Assembly (NCBI RefSeq): GCF_000317125.1
Contig: NC_019695.1
Span: 1,290,336 to 1,354,335, forward strand
Source of the DNA: Chroococcidiopsis thermalis PCC 7203
GTDB lineage: Bacteria; Cyanobacteriota; Cyanobacteriia; Cyanobacteriales; Chroococcidiopsidaceae
Length of the DNA: 64,000 nt
Reading direction: 5' to 3'
Below, piece after piece: positions 49,412 through 59,557 of the stretch. The position numbers and the translations under genes were made by a program. Every line of letters starts with the position of its first letter. The first letter of the stretch is position 1. The notes beneath the pieces are model-generated. The model saw only the letters and a program-made list of their open reading frames with translations. It did not search any database and was not told the DNA's origin.

Positions 49412-50350
49412 CTAAAAATTTGACTGTAATAACTCTTGTAAACCCGTGCGAATACTCGTTTGGGGAGTCCACCCCAAATTTTGCAACGCCGTGTTGTCGG
49501 CAAGGCTGTGGCGAATATCTCCAGGGCGAACCTCTTGATGGATTGGTGTCAAGTGTTGTCCGCTCAAATCGTTAATTGCTTGGACAATTTCCAATAAGTT
49601 TGTTGCTATCCCTCGTCCTACGTTAACAGTTCTTCCTGCTGCTTTTGGGTGTTGCATCACTAGCAAGTTGGCACGAACCACATCAGACACATGAACGAAA
49701 TCTCGGCTTTGAAGTCCATCTCCGTATATTGTTGGAGCATTGCCTTGAAGCATTCTATTACAGAATATAGAGATTGCTCCTGAGTATGGGCTGGATGGGT
49801 CTTGACGAGAACCAAAAACATTAAAGTAACGCAAACTGACAAACTCTAGACCAAAATTTCGAGCATAAACATGTCCCATGACTTCTGATGCCAGTTTATC
49901 TGCACCATAAGGAGTAATAGGACAAGCTTGCATTGACTCATGTTTTGGTAAAGTTGGTTCGTCACCGTATACCGCAGCACTTCCTGCAAAAATTGCACGA
50001 CGCACGCCATGTTTGCGAGCTGCTTCTAAAACATTGAGGGTTCCACCATAGTTAACTTTCCCTGTTCCTACTGGATCTTCAACGCTTTTAGGAACGCTCA
50101 CAACAGCTGCTTCGTGAAATACATACTCACATCCTTCCACAGCTGCATTAACTGCTGAAAAGTCCGTGACATCACCTATGCAAACCTCAACATTGTTTGA
50201 GTCAATAGAACTGAGGTTTTCGCGTTTACCAGTTGAAAAATTATCAAGAATCCGAACTTTATAACCTTCTTTAACCAGAGCTTCCACAATGTGGGAGCCT
50301 ATGAAGCCACAGCCACCAGTCACTAGGATAGTTGTCTTTTCTCTACTCAT
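49412..50350 (-). CDS. UDP-sugar 4-epimerase/dehydratase (GalE/WbpP-like)
   Basis: A 312-residue short-chain dehydrogenase-type epimerase. NAD motif ILVTGGCGFIGSHIVEAL, Ser/Tyr/Lys catalytic set in FAGSAAVYGDE and TPYGADKLASEV, and substrate-binding SLRYFNVFGSRQDPSSPYSG are those of UDP-GlcNAc or UDP-glucuronate 4-epimerases. The final part (VNVGRGIATNLLEIVQAIND) is also typical. It supplies a galacto-configured nucleotide sugar for the locus. Confidence 0.92.
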   Translation of the reverse strand: MSREKTTILVTGGCGFIGSHIVEALVKEGYKVRILDNFSTGKRENLSSIDSNNVEVCIGDVTDFSAVNAAVEGCEYVFHEAAVVSVPKSVEDPVGTGKVNYGGTLNVLEAARKHGVRRAIFAGSAAVYGDEPTLPKHESMQACPITPYGADKLASEVMGHVYARNFGLEFVSLRYFNVFGSRQDPSSPYSGAISIFCNRMLQGNAPTIYGDGLQSRDFVHVSDVVRANLLVMQHPKAAGRTVNVGRGIATNLLEIVQAINDLSGQHLTPIHQEVRPGDIRHSLADNTALQNLGWTPQTSIRTGLQELLQSNF

Positions 50351-50428
50351 GCTTATGTCAATTTTAGCAAGATGAATTTCACGGCATACCTGAATTTTTC
50401 TTCAACTTTTTACATTCATGCAGCAGTT

Positions 50429-51289
50429 TTATTTAACCTGGCACTCTGCAAAGACTTGCTGCCATTGAACTAATTCTGATTCGTCTAGTGTTTCTCCAAT
50501 CCGGTGACGCAGTATCTGAAAATTTAAACTTGTAGTAATAGCAAATGTATCAACTAAAGCTTTAAAACCTTGTTCTACTACTCCAAAAGCGAATAAATAT
50601 TTTTGCTCGGTAAAAGCTTTTTCAAGTAAAGCAGTTGAGATATTATACCTAGCAGTTAAAATTTTTTTTAATGATAAAGATTCGATACGATATCCTAGTA
50701 AGATATTGGGAAGGCAGGCAAAACAACTAATATTATAAGTGCGGAGTAAAAGATCGTAATCTTCCATTCTAATAGCCCGTGTTCTGTACTGGTTTTTACG
50801 AAACCATTCAGTTCTACCCATCCATGTTGGATGCGCAAGAGAAAAGCCAGCCCAGGGACGAGAACAGATTTCGACATGAGAAACTTTTGAAACCGACTTT
50901 CCTCTAGGATTACCTTCGCCGTCAAATACGAGAATTTGAGTTCCTAAAACATCAACTTTTGGATGCTTTTCTAAGTATTCTACTTGTAATTGCAGGCGCT
51001 CGCGATATGAAATATCATCTCCATCCATTCGAGCAAAATACTTGCCTTTACTTAAGCTAATTGCCTGGTTCAGACGACGAGGAAGCTTTAGGTTTAACCC
51101 ATCTGAAATGACTTTAATTCGCGGATCGCTAAAGCTGTTTGCCACTTCTAAAGTTTTATCTTTAGAACCATCATCGATCAGAATGAGTTCCCAATTCTGG
51201 TAGGTTTGATTCACTATCGAATTCACTGCTGATGTCAGTACTTGTTCGCAGTTGAATACAGGCATTCCAATACTTACAAGTGGTTTCAT
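50429..51289 (-). CDS. Glycosyltransferase family 2
   Basis: A 286-residue GT-A enzyme. VSIGMPVFNCEQVLTSAVNS, ELILIDDGSKDKTLEV (nucleotide-binding Asp pair) and YFARMDGDDIS (DxD) are clear family 2 motifs. No membrane segment is seen. It is probably a repeat-unit assembly transferase. The gene lies on the same strand as its neighbours with gaps of 78 and 150 bases. Confidence 0.92.
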   Translation of the reverse strand: MKPLVSIGMPVFNCEQVLTSAVNSIVNQTYQNWELILIDDGSKDKTLEVANSFSDPRIKVISDGLNLKLPRRLNQAISLSKGKYFARMDGDDISYRERLQLQVEYLEKHPKVDVLGTQILVFDGEGNPRGKSVSKVSHVEICSRPWAGFSLAHPTWMGRTEWFRKNQYRTRAIRMEDYDLLLRTYNISCFACLPNILLGYRIESLSLKKILTARYNISTALLEKAFTEQKYLFAFGVVEQGFKALVDTFAITTSLNFQILRHRIGETLDESELVQWQQVFAECQVK

Positions 51290-51439
51290 TTGCCGTTACA
51301 AATTAAATTTCAACAAAAACTAGAACAAAGCCACAAATTAAATATACATTAATTATTGTATTACGTTTTACTGTCAAATATAACTGGGAATATAAACACA
51401 AATGAATTGAAAGCTTGTGAAAAAATCTTGTCTAAAAAG

Positions 51440-52741
51440 TTATTCAAGTTTGCGTAATGACATATTGCGCTCGTGCTGATTCTCGGATAGATGTATATGC
51501 TGTTGTACAAATAAGTAATGAAATCCAAAACTAATTATAGCCATAGTTCCAAACGTGACTAACAACGATACCAAGTCATAACCACAAAGCCAAATAGCTG
51601 CAAGCCTGGTTGAAACTACAAGTGAAGGTATACGACCTGAAAGCTTGTCTAACATACCCATGCACATTCCATACACGATCAATCCTGGTACTAACAGCCA
51701 TAAACCCGTATTTAATAAGATTTCTTCTATTGCACCAACACCAAATCCCCATGTAGTATCCTCAACGGGTGTCCTAGCTAGTTCGCTTGTAAAATACTGT
51801 GCTGTAGACCAACCTTTAAACGGTACTATTGAACGAGGTACATAATAAAGCAAAGCGTATACATAGCCAGCTAGAGGATATGGCATGATATTTGTTCCTA
51901 CTGGTTCTGCCATTTCTAGTGCTGTCTTCAAAATAGGACTTCTAGAGAAATCACCATTAATAGTTTCTCCAACTAAATCTAGTATCGAAGCATCAACATG
52001 AGAATACTGCCACTTAAAAATCGGTAAGAGAGCAGAAGCAGCTACTACTGCTACACATACAAAGACTGTAATTCGAGTAAGATTTATCTTTGTACGAAAT
52101 AGTGTTAGAACCAGCAAAGGAACTAATATAGTATTCCTCTGACCTACTGCAAAAGTGGAAAAAATACTAGTTATAGCTAATCCTAATGAATATAACGATC
52201 CAAATTGTGTCTTAGCGTTAGTTAATCTCACATAAAAACCTAAGAAACATGTGGGAAAGTATAACAGGATAATAAAAGGACCTAATGCCTCTCCGATTTG
52301 CTGCCTGCTAAACCAAATAGATGGGTTTTGAGCAAATTGACGATATCCAAAAATAGCTAAAGCGATTGAGATCGAGGTTGTGATAAAGTAAAAAAGATTC
52401 TGTCTTTCTTTATTCAGGCTTGCATTTGGTTCTTGTATACCGAAATTGGTATATTTATTTGTTAAGGTAGCACCAAGCTCGAACAACCAGGGAGTAAACA
52501 ATATTAAAGCAAATGCTTGTAATATTATTTTTTCATCTGCATTAAATAAAGGCAGAAAAAAATTGCTTTCATAGGGAAAATTTAATGCTTCTAACCCTAA
52601 CCCGAGATCGTAGTAGAGAATAACTGAAATTGTAGCAAAATGAATTGTGGATGGCATCTCTTCATGACGCAGCCTCAAGTAAAAAGGACGTGCCGCAAAT
52701 AGATGCGATATAAATATAGTTATAAAAACTAGCAATTTCAT
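51440..52741 (-). CDS. Wzy-like O-antigen/exopolysaccharide polymerase
   Basis: A 433-residue, very hydrophobic protein with about ten or more membrane segments and a large periplasmic loop near residues 250-320 (IFKWQYSHVDASILDLVGET, PRSIVPFKGWSTAQYF). The loop and overall layout fit Wzy polymerases (O-antigen polysaccharide polymerase family), which are weakly conserved in sequence. Its place next to a flippase and several glycosyltransferases supports the call. It would link repeat units on the periplasmic side. Confidence 0.8.
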   Translation of the reverse strand: MKLLVFITIFISHLFAARPFYLRLRHEEMPSTIHFATISVILYYDLGLGLEALNFPYESNFFLPLFNADEKIILQAFALILFTPWLFELGATLTNKYTNFGIQEPNASLNKERQNLFYFITTSISIALAIFGYRQFAQNPSIWFSRQQIGEALGPFIILLYFPTCFLGFYVRLTNAKTQFGSLYSLGLAITSIFSTFAVGQRNTILVPLLVLTLFRTKINLTRITVFVCVAVVAASALLPIFKWQYSHVDASILDLVGETINGDFSRSPILKTALEMAEPVGTNIMPYPLAGYVYALLYYVPRSIVPFKGWSTAQYFTSELARTPVEDTTWGFGVGAIEEILLNTGLWLLVPGLIVYGMCMGMLDKLSGRIPSLVVSTRLAAIWLCGYDLVSLLVTFGTMAIISFGFHYLFVQQHIHLSENQHERNMSLRKLE

Positions 52742-52814
52742 TGTTAAATTTCAAGTCGATCGAGAGCTTCTGTTGAAAAATTGCTTCTTAAGGAAAACCC
52801 AAAATATTTTTCAG

Positions 52815-53951
52815 TCACTGGGTGCAATTCTCATATAGATGAGCTAGTTGTTTGATGGAACTAAATATAGAAAAGTTATTAGCCCATTTTCGAGCATCAG
52901 CGGAGAGTTGTTTTCTCAGTTCCTGGTTTTCCAGTATTGATAAGATATTTTTACAAGCAAGTTCATCATTATTAGGAGGAAACATAAAAGGGTGATGGCT
53001 AGGCGAACATGCTTCACGAATTGTTGGTAAGTCGGTAGCAACAACAGGTAACCCAGCAGCAGCAGCTTCTATAGCAACAACTCCAAATCCTTCTTCAAGT
53101 GACGGCAGAAAGAACAAATCGGCAGTCTTCAAAAGTTCGGAAATATCTTCAACTCCCACCATCATTGCCATATCATTTCGTTCAGCTACTTTTTCCTTGA
53201 GTGTATTCAAAAGTTCGCCATGAGAACCCACCATAACAAAATATACGTTAACTCCATTCTTGCTCATTCGATCTGCAATTCTCAAAATTTGAGCATGATT
53301 TTTATGAGCAGTAAAACGAGCTACATATATAACTATAGGCTGATCGACTGGGAGATTAAATTTTTGGCGTACAGCTCTTTTGTCTACTTCTCGATCGAAT
53401 TGGCTCAGCTCAATACCGTTGTACAAAATTTCATTATGCTTACCCAAACAGTTACAAATAGCTTGAAAAGCCTTTAAACTACTTTTTGATGGAGCAATAA
53501 TGTGAGTTGCATACTTTGATAACAATCTTGTCATAATCTTTTGATAAATTGCACGTAGAAAACGCTTTTCGTGGAGGTCTGTTAGAGGATGCATGTGTGC
53601 TATTCTGGTGCAGACTTTTTCCTGATGTGCTAGATACAGTACCAGACCACTAAAAAGATATAGTTGAGCGTGAACTACGTCGTACGGACCATAATCGCGT
53701 AAAATCTGCTTGAAATTTCGAGCGTACAACCACGGTTGATTTGAATGCAGGCAGGGAATGATTCGACTACCTAAGGCGCGAATTTCGTTGTCGTAAGCGC
53801 ACGGCTGAGTTGTGTGAACTAAAAAGTCTATTTGAAAGCGATCGCGATCGATGTGGCGTAGAACGTTGATTAACCATGTTTCAATACCACCGCGATTCAT
53901 ACCTCCAACAACTTGTAGAATGCGAAGCGGACGTTGATTGGATAATGTCAT
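52815..53951 (-). CDS. Glycosyltransferase family 4 (GT-B)
   Basis: A 378-residue enzyme. RILQVVGGMNRGGIETWLIN at the N-terminus is the usual GT4 acceptor-side opening. PYDVVHAQLYLFSGLVLYLA, IVIYVARFTAHKNHAQILRI, VGVEDISELLKTADLFFLPS and the retaining E-x7-E in SLEEGFGVVAIEAAAAGLPV follow. It is cytoplasmic and adds a sugar to the growing lipid-linked unit. It is next to the flippase gene, with a 37-base gap. Confidence 0.93.
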   Translation of the reverse strand: MTLSNQRPLRILQVVGGMNRGGIETWLINVLRHIDRDRFQIDFLVHTTQPCAYDNEIRALGSRIIPCLHSNQPWLYARNFKQILRDYGPYDVVHAQLYLFSGLVLYLAHQEKVCTRIAHMHPLTDLHEKRFLRAIYQKIMTRLLSKYATHIIAPSKSSLKAFQAICNCLGKHNEILYNGIELSQFDREVDKRAVRQKFNLPVDQPIVIYVARFTAHKNHAQILRIADRMSKNGVNVYFVMVGSHGELLNTLKEKVAERNDMAMMVGVEDISELLKTADLFFLPSLEEGFGVVAIEAAAAGLPVVATDLPTIREACSPSHHPFMFPPNNDELACKNILSILENQELRKQLSADARKWANNFSIFSSIKQLAHLYENCTQ

Positions 53952-53988
53952 ATTTAATTTCTCAAATTACGTTGGTATATTTTAGTTT

Positions 53989-55299
53989 TCAATTACATTC
54001 TTTTTTCAGAGCGTACAGTGCGTGGATATTCACACCTAAACTAGCCACTACTTGAACAATTGCTGCAACAAGTAAGGCAAATGCTGCTCCCAGCAGTCCA
54101 AATTTAGGAATTAACCACAAACAGGCTATAGCTGAGATAGTTGTCACGAAAACAAACAAAGGCATCTGAACGCGAAAATATCTGGCAGATGTCATGCCAT
54201 AGCCAAAAAAAGAAGCTATAAAACTTACACCTGCCGCTACCATTAACCACACAAATAAATCTGCCCGCTCAGCATATTCAGGTTGGTAAAGAACTGCTAG
54301 CAGATGTCTTCCAGCCACAAAAGCTACTAAGACACAAACACCGCCTAAAGCAGCGCCAATTCCAGCTAAAGTACACAAAAGGTTGCGAAAAGCAGTGCGA
54401 TTTCCTGCTGCATAATATTTTGCCAATCGCGGACAAGCAGACTCTCCTAGTGCACTCACTACTATGTTTCCTGCCATCATTAAGTATGCTATGGCAGCGA
54501 AAATGCCCAGCTCTCTTTCTCCTAAGTAATTTTCAATAAAATAGCGGGGAATGTTAGTGTTGAGCGAAATCAACATCATAACAAAACCTAGAGGAAGAGA
54601 CAGCCATACTAATTGCTTTAATGTTTTCAAATCCCAGCGTGGCTGAAGCTGCACTTTTGCCCCGCTCAAGTCTCTACCTTTTGCGTCTTGTTGACTCGAT
54701 TGGATACCATTTAACAGTGATGCACTACTACGAATATCGTATCCTAATAGTACTATAGCCCAAGCAACAGCTAAGCCTACTGTTCCCCATAAAGCACTTT
54801 TTGTGAAATAAACTCCAAAAGATAAGAATAAGAGTGATAAAGGACCTTTAACTAGCATTGAAATGGCAATGCGATCCATTCGTTCGTGTTGCTGAATCAA
54901 GCCGTAAAATACATCGCTGATAGCTTCACACGCTTTAGCTAAACCAACTACTAAAATTACCAACGATGTTTCAAAACGATACCCAGATATAAAAGTGATT
55001 CCTATAATAATTAACAGCGCCAGTCCGGTTGCAAGTAATCTTAATCCGAGGTAATCTCCAAAATAATATTGTTGTTTAGCATCTGTTGCCTGAATTGTTC
55101 GCAATTGCAAGTTTGTAAACATAATAACAGGCGCAGTTAGAGCAAATCCTAAAGTGAATTGCCCTAATATCTCTGGACTGCCTAGTTTTGCAAGCATGAC
55201 TAGCATTCCCCATTGGCAAGCTGCATAAACAACGTTGCCAACAAACGTCCAAGAGAAGTTTTGACGCAACGTTGGTATCTTTGGCTGTTGAGCTGCCAT
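53989..55299 (-). CDS. Wzx-like polysaccharide flippase
   Basis: A 436-residue membrane protein with about twelve hydrophobic segments and few charged loops, typical of the oligosaccharide flippase (MOP/PST) family. The N-terminal FSWTFVGNVVYAACQWGMLV and the repeated pairs of helices with GSPEILGQFTLGFALTAPV agree. It would move the lipid-linked repeat unit across the inner membrane. Complete length, no defect seen. Confidence 0.9.
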   Translation of the reverse strand: MAAQQPKIPTLRQNFSWTFVGNVVYAACQWGMLVMLAKLGSPEILGQFTLGFALTAPVIMFTNLQLRTIQATDAKQQYYFGDYLGLRLLATGLALLIIIGITFISGYRFETSLVILVVGLAKACEAISDVFYGLIQQHERMDRIAISMLVKGPLSLLFLSFGVYFTKSALWGTVGLAVAWAIVLLGYDIRSSASLLNGIQSSQQDAKGRDLSGAKVQLQPRWDLKTLKQLVWLSLPLGFVMMLISLNTNIPRYFIENYLGERELGIFAAIAYLMMAGNIVVSALGESACPRLAKYYAAGNRTAFRNLLCTLAGIGAALGGVCVLVAFVAGRHLLAVLYQPEYAERADLFVWLMVAAGVSFIASFFGYGMTSARYFRVQMPLFVFVTTISAIACLWLIPKFGLLGAAFALLVAAIVQVVASLGVNIHALYALKKECN

Positions 55300-55506
55300 A
55301 GCAAATGGATTTGTGTAAACTTATATATACTTATGCCTTTAGCACTATACCACCATCCATCTCACTATTTACATTGCTTTTTAAAAACAATGAAACTTAA
55401 ACTAGGATCTATTTCAATCAATAAATCGACAGAACTCGATTTGATGCGATATTCCATCGATATCCAATCGATAAACTGATAATAAAACCCTTTTCAGGGA
55501 TCGCGG

Positions 55507-56976
55507 TTAACGTAGTTTAAACACTTGAGTCCCAGAATATGTTTCTCCTGCTACGTTCGGACTGATGTTAACGCTTCTCAACAGCGAGTTATATCCTGTA
55601 GAAGGCTCCCAAACATTTTGATTGGCGAATCTGATCGAGTACTCTGGACGAGAATACAACTTAGGAGCAGGGTCAGGTAAATTTAACAACACCTGATATT
55701 CTCCTGAATTTATGTTTGCTGGAATCCCACATACTATATCTATTGTTTTGGTTTCACCAGGCATCCACCGACGTACAGACTCTGCTACGGGAATATAGTA
55801 TTGTTGTCCTGTTTCCCGATGCCTCAAAATTACTTCTAGACTACGAGGATTATAGGGGCTAGCCCAGCCATCATTGGTAATTCTAAAACTCATTGAAAAC
55901 GTACCAGCAGGTTTGACTTTGTCCACAATAGCTGAATCTATTAAGCGAAAGCGATAGCCTAAGCGCTGTTGAATTTCGTTCATGCAGCCTTGCTCTCTCC
56001 AGCTCTGATAGACTGGTACTGAATAATTTCCATTAGCATTTACTGTCATTCCACTCCAGTGCATTCTGGCAAAGTCAGTTAGCGCTCCTGGACAATCATC
56101 CCATTCCGGCGGGTCGCTGGGTCCAGCAGGTTCTCCACCGTGTACTACATATTTAGTATCAAGGTTTAGCCATGCTTTTTCTTGCTCCATTACCTCTAGA
56201 TTACCGCTATACGTTCCCCAATCACTTTTCGTAGAGCGAAAAGCATCATTATGGTGTCCCGTTCTCGCTCTATTAGAGCCATTGAAAGCTTCTTCAGACG
56301 TAAGAGGAAGATCGTTATCAAATATCTGCTTTTTATATCCCAAAGTCCGTACAACCATCATGCGATTTTTTGGTAGGACAGACAATATCTTTAGCGCTAC
56401 TTTTTTAGCATCATTAGTAATTTTTCCTGTAGTATGATCGGTAAAGTTATGAGTTGAATGATGCCATTCTCCCCAGTAACCAATAAACCCTGCTTCCATG
56501 TAAGCAATCACATCAGAGTTTGCTCTTAAAATTGGCTTCAACTGATCGAGATGAGAAAGCATTAGACTCGATGGAGCATCAGGACCACCTCCTAACCAAT
56601 TGTAGGTAAACCGTACAATCATTTTTATCCCAGCCTTTCTAACTGTTTTTAAATCATTTGATATCATGTCAAGATAAGGCTGCGAAATTGGTTTATCTCG
56701 AAAATCTGATAATAAATAGTATCGTCGAATTGTAGATAATTTTTCGCGCCTAACTTGTTGTAGCTCAGAAAGCTGTAGTGGAGGAGCTGGATTATTATCG
56801 AGCGGTTCCATCGATTTGTAGAACCCTCTTTCTGGGTTGGAAAAGTTTTCTGAACTACCTTCATAAGTGGTAGTAACTCTAGGAACTGGAGCCGCAGTAC
56901 AGGAACCTGCGATCGCCATAGTTGCTAGTAGAGCCGTAGACAGTTTCAAGTTTTTTACTACGTGCTGAATTCTCAT
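55507..56976 (-). CDS. Exported DUF4874/DUF4832 protein
   Basis: Start chosen at ATG 56976 (AGAGGT upstream), giving MRIQHVVKNLKLSTALLATM with a signal peptide; an ATG seven codons earlier is also in frame. IAGSC near residue 25 looks like a lipobox. The body has NPERGFYKSMEPL and MIVRFTYNWLGGGPDAPSSL with YMEAGFIGYWGEWHHS, typical of DUF4874, followed by a DUF4832 beta domain near residues 300-480. These barrel-like domains often sit in exopolysaccharide loci and may bind or cut glycans; activity is not shown. Confidence 0.87.
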   Translation of the reverse strand: MRIQHVVKNLKLSTALLATMAIAGSCTAAPVPRVTTTYEGSSENFSNPERGFYKSMEPLDNNPAPPLQLSELQQVRREKLSTIRRYYLLSDFRDKPISQPYLDMISNDLKTVRKAGIKMIVRFTYNWLGGGPDAPSSLMLSHLDQLKPILRANSDVIAYMEAGFIGYWGEWHHSTHNFTDHTTGKITNDAKKVALKILSVLPKNRMMVVRTLGYKKQIFDNDLPLTSEEAFNGSNRARTGHHNDAFRSTKSDWGTYSGNLEVMEQEKAWLNLDTKYVVHGGEPAGPSDPPEWDDCPGALTDFARMHWSGMTVNANGNYSVPVYQSWREQGCMNEIQQRLGYRFRLIDSAIVDKVKPAGTFSMSFRITNDGWASPYNPRSLEVILRHRETGQQYYIPVAESVRRWMPGETKTIDIVCGIPANINSGEYQVLLNLPDPAPKLYSRPEYSIRFANQNVWEPSTGYNSLLRSVNISPNVAGETYSGTQVFKLR

Positions 56977-56999
56977 AACATACCTCTGGAAAGTCATAT

Positions 57000-57579
57000 T
57001 TTTTCTGACAGTTACTTATCTAACTTGTTGTTATCAAAATAACCGTAGTAAAGGCTGTACAAAGTCATTAATAGGGGTACTCTGTACGCTTCAAGTTTTA
57101 TTTACATAGATCGATTACAAATTAAACTTAACTTTATATTGGATCGGTAACCAATAGAAATTACACTGATTTATTAGATAGCGAAATTATACGGAAAGAG
57201 CAAATTTATTAAATTATCTATATACCAAAGCCAGAATCTACCTAGAATGACTAACTTGCATTCTTTACTAGCACCTAAATTTGCTGAAAATTAGCAATTT
57301 ATTGGTTTTTGTTAGGAAATACTAGTAAGTTTGAAGGTTTGGTATGCCATTCACATCAAATTGAAATAATAGAGGAAACTACATATTTTTCTATGTGAGG
57401 CTGTTTGACGGCTCAACCTACGTCCGGCTGCGGTCGGTGGAAACCCGTAATCTTCGGTATTGCAAACGCTGGTTACGGATAATCGAGCGATCGCCAGTCA
57501 TGATGGTGGCTACTTATGTTAATATGAAGAGTTATAAGCGTATATAAGCCTCTAAACCGTAGCTATCGTAAACATAAAT
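57000..57579. other. Intergenic region with hairpin, no clear gene
   Basis: This gap is AT-rich at 57000-57380. At about 57395-57547 lies a GC-richer segment with CCGTAA and TTACGG as an inverted pair (near 57448-57480). A 50-codon frame from GTG 57395 (VRLFDGSTYVRLRSVETRNL and onward) lacks a ribosome-binding site and is not recognised. A small RNA or remnant gene is possible; nothing firmer can be said. Confidence 0.45.
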
Positions 57580-57781
57580 GTGGAGAACTGCGGAAATCAG
57601 AGGAAGAAAAAAATGATTATTGTTAGTTGTGCTGCTGCTTGTATTGCCCATACTGCGTTAGCTAGTCGTGAAACCGCAAAAAAGGTAACGCATGTCAAAA
57701 AATGCACTTGGCAGCAAAATAGCGAGAGCTTGAAGGAAAAGCGCGATCGCACTCACAAACCCTAAGATCGAGCTAGGTTTC

Positions 57782-57967
57782 TTATTGTCCAAACTCTAAC
57801 CTGGCTTGTTCGACAATCTCTGCTGTAACAATATCTTGACCCCGCGATCGCGTCAACTGTTCTATGCGCGAGATCGCCTGAGAACGAACAAAAAAGGGAA
57901 TCTTTTTTAACTTAATTTGGGCTTCATTCGTCCATTGTAGGCGATCGGTTAAGTTTGAATCTGACAT
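57782..57967 (-). CDS. Small PCP_red-domain protein (light-independent protochlorophyllide reductase C-terminal domain-like)
   Basis: About 61 residues from ATG 57967. [20 protein letters not shown], then [20 protein letters not shown] and [11 protein letters not shown], fit the PCP_red domain, the short helical tail of ChlB, which also occurs as a free small protein in cyanobacteria. Function of the free form is not known. A possible role near chlorophyll or photosystem assembly is suggested only by its place beside psbC-psbD. Confidence 0.8.
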   Translation of the reverse strand: MSDSNLTDRLQWTNEAQIKLKKIPFFVRSQAISRIEQLTRSRGQDIVTAEIVEQARLEFGQ

Positions 57968-58156
57968 GGTCGTCACCATCAACTGAGATTGGAGTGAGCA
58001 AGAAGCAATAACTGCGATCGCACCTCGCTAGCGTAGCTTTTTTTGCACCATATAAAAGATTCTGTCATAAAACTCGTGCCATGCGAAAGGCTCCCGCTCT
58101 AACGCAGGAGCCTTATCAATTTAGGGTGGAGCTTAACTCCAACCCCAAGTATTGTT

Positions 58157-59557
58157 TTAGTCTAATTCGCCCATAGCCATTACTGGTTCAGATTCGCGGT
58201 TAATACCTTTCTCAAAACCAGCAGCCGCAGCGCGAGCGCGACCGGCGTGCCATAAATGACCGACTAGGAAGAAAAAGCCTAGTACAAAGTGAGAAGTAGC
58301 TAGCCAAGCGCGAGGAGATACATAGTTAAAGGAGTTAATCTCCGTAGCCACACCACCCACAGAGTTTAGAGAACCCAGAGGTGCGTGAGTCATGTACTCA
58401 GAAGCGCGACGTGCTTGCCAAGGCTGAATGTCGTTCTTGATCTTTTCTAAGTCAAGACCGTTGGGACCACGTAGTGGCTCCAACCAAGGACCCTTGAAAT
58501 CCCAGAAACGCATTGTCTCACCACCAAAGATGATTTCCCCTGTAGGAGAGCGCATCAAGTATTTACCCAGACCTGTAGGACCTTGAGCAGAACCGACGTT
58601 AGCACCCAAGCGTTGGTCGCGGATCAAGAAAGTCAAAGCTTGAGCTTGAGAAGCTTCTGGACCAGTAGGACCGTAGAATTCGCTGGGATAAACGGTGTTG
58701 TTGTACCAAACCATACAGGAGGCGATAAAGCCCATCAGGGATAAAGCACCCAAACTGTAGGATAGGTATGCTTCACCAGACCAGATGAAAGCACGACGCG
58801 CCCAAGCAAAAGGCTTGGTGACAATGTGCCAAATCCCGCCAGCGATACAAGTCAAACCAACCCAGATGTGACCGCCGACAACATCTTCTAAGTTGTTGAC
58901 GCTGACAATCCAGCCTTCGCCGCCAAAAGGAGACTTCAGTAAATAACCAAAGATAACTGCGGGGTTGAGGGTGGGGTTAGAGATGACGCGAACGTCTCCA
59001 CCACCAGGAGCCCAGGTGTCGTACAAACCGCCAAAGAACATGGCTTTCAGTACCAGCAACAAGGCTCCACATCCCAAAATAATCAGGTGGAAACCAATGA
59101 TGCTGGTCATTTTGTTCTTATCTTTCCAGTCGTAACCAAAGAAAGAGGAGTACTCTTCTAAAGTTTCTGGACCGCGAATCGCGTGGTAAATTCCACCAAA
59201 TCCCAACACGGCGGAAGAGATCAGGTGTAATACGCCAACGACGAAGTAAGGGAAAGTATCGATGACTTCTCCACCAGGACCTACACCCCAACCGAGAGAT
59301 GCCAGGTGAGGCAGCAAGATCAAACCTTGCTCGTACATTGGTTTTTCTGGGATGAAGTGAGCGACTTCAAATAAAGTCATTGCTCCTGCCCAGAAAACAA
59401 TCAAACCTGAGTGGGCAACGTGAGCGCCCAAAAGTTTACCAGATAAGTTGATCAATCGGGCATTACCAGCCCACCAAGCAAATCCTGAAGATTCTTGGTC
59501 GCGACCGCCACCTAAGGTCAAGCCGCGATTAAACGATGAATTATAGGGCGTTTCCAC
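58157..59557 (-). CDS. psbC: Photosystem II CP43 chlorophyll protein
   Basis: 466 residues from a GTG at 59557, the conserved start: it overlaps the end of psbD by 17 bases, and GAGGAGG (59567-59573) is its ribosome-binding site. Six membrane helices with chlorophyll-binding His are present ([69 protein letters not shown]). The large lumenal loop carries the manganese-cluster ligand region [20 protein letters not shown] (Glu and Arg). C-terminal [20 protein letters not shown] is conserved. Core antenna of photosystem II, translated with psbD. Confidence 0.98.
   Translation of the reverse strand: METPYNSSFNRGLTLGGGRDQESSGFAWWAGNARLINLSGKLLGAHVAHSGLIVFWAGAMTLFEVAHFIPEKPMYEQGLILLPHLASLGWGVGPGGEVIDTFPYFVVGVLHLISSAVLGFGGIYHAIRGPETLEEYSSFFGYDWKDKNKMTSIIGFHLIILGCGALLLVLKAMFFGGLYDTWAPGGGDVRVISNPTLNPAVIFGYLLKSPFGGEGWIVSVNNLEDVVGGHIWVGLTCIAGGIWHIVTKPFAWARRAFIWSGEAYLSYSLGALSLMGFIASCMVWYNNTVYPSEFYGPTGPEASQAQALTFLIRDQRLGANVGSAQGPTGLGKYLMRSPTGEIIFGGETMRFWDFKGPWLEPLRGPNGLDLEKIKNDIQPWQARRASEYMTHAPLGSLNSVGGVATEINSFNYVSPRAWLATSHFVLGFFFLVGHLWHAGRARAAAAGFEKGINRESEPVMAMGELD

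Noticed and set aside
57580-57765. 61-codon rightward frame (MENCGNQRKKKM and onward)
   Set aside because: No family resemblance, an odd composition, and no neighbouring partner. A small gene cannot be excluded but is not supported.
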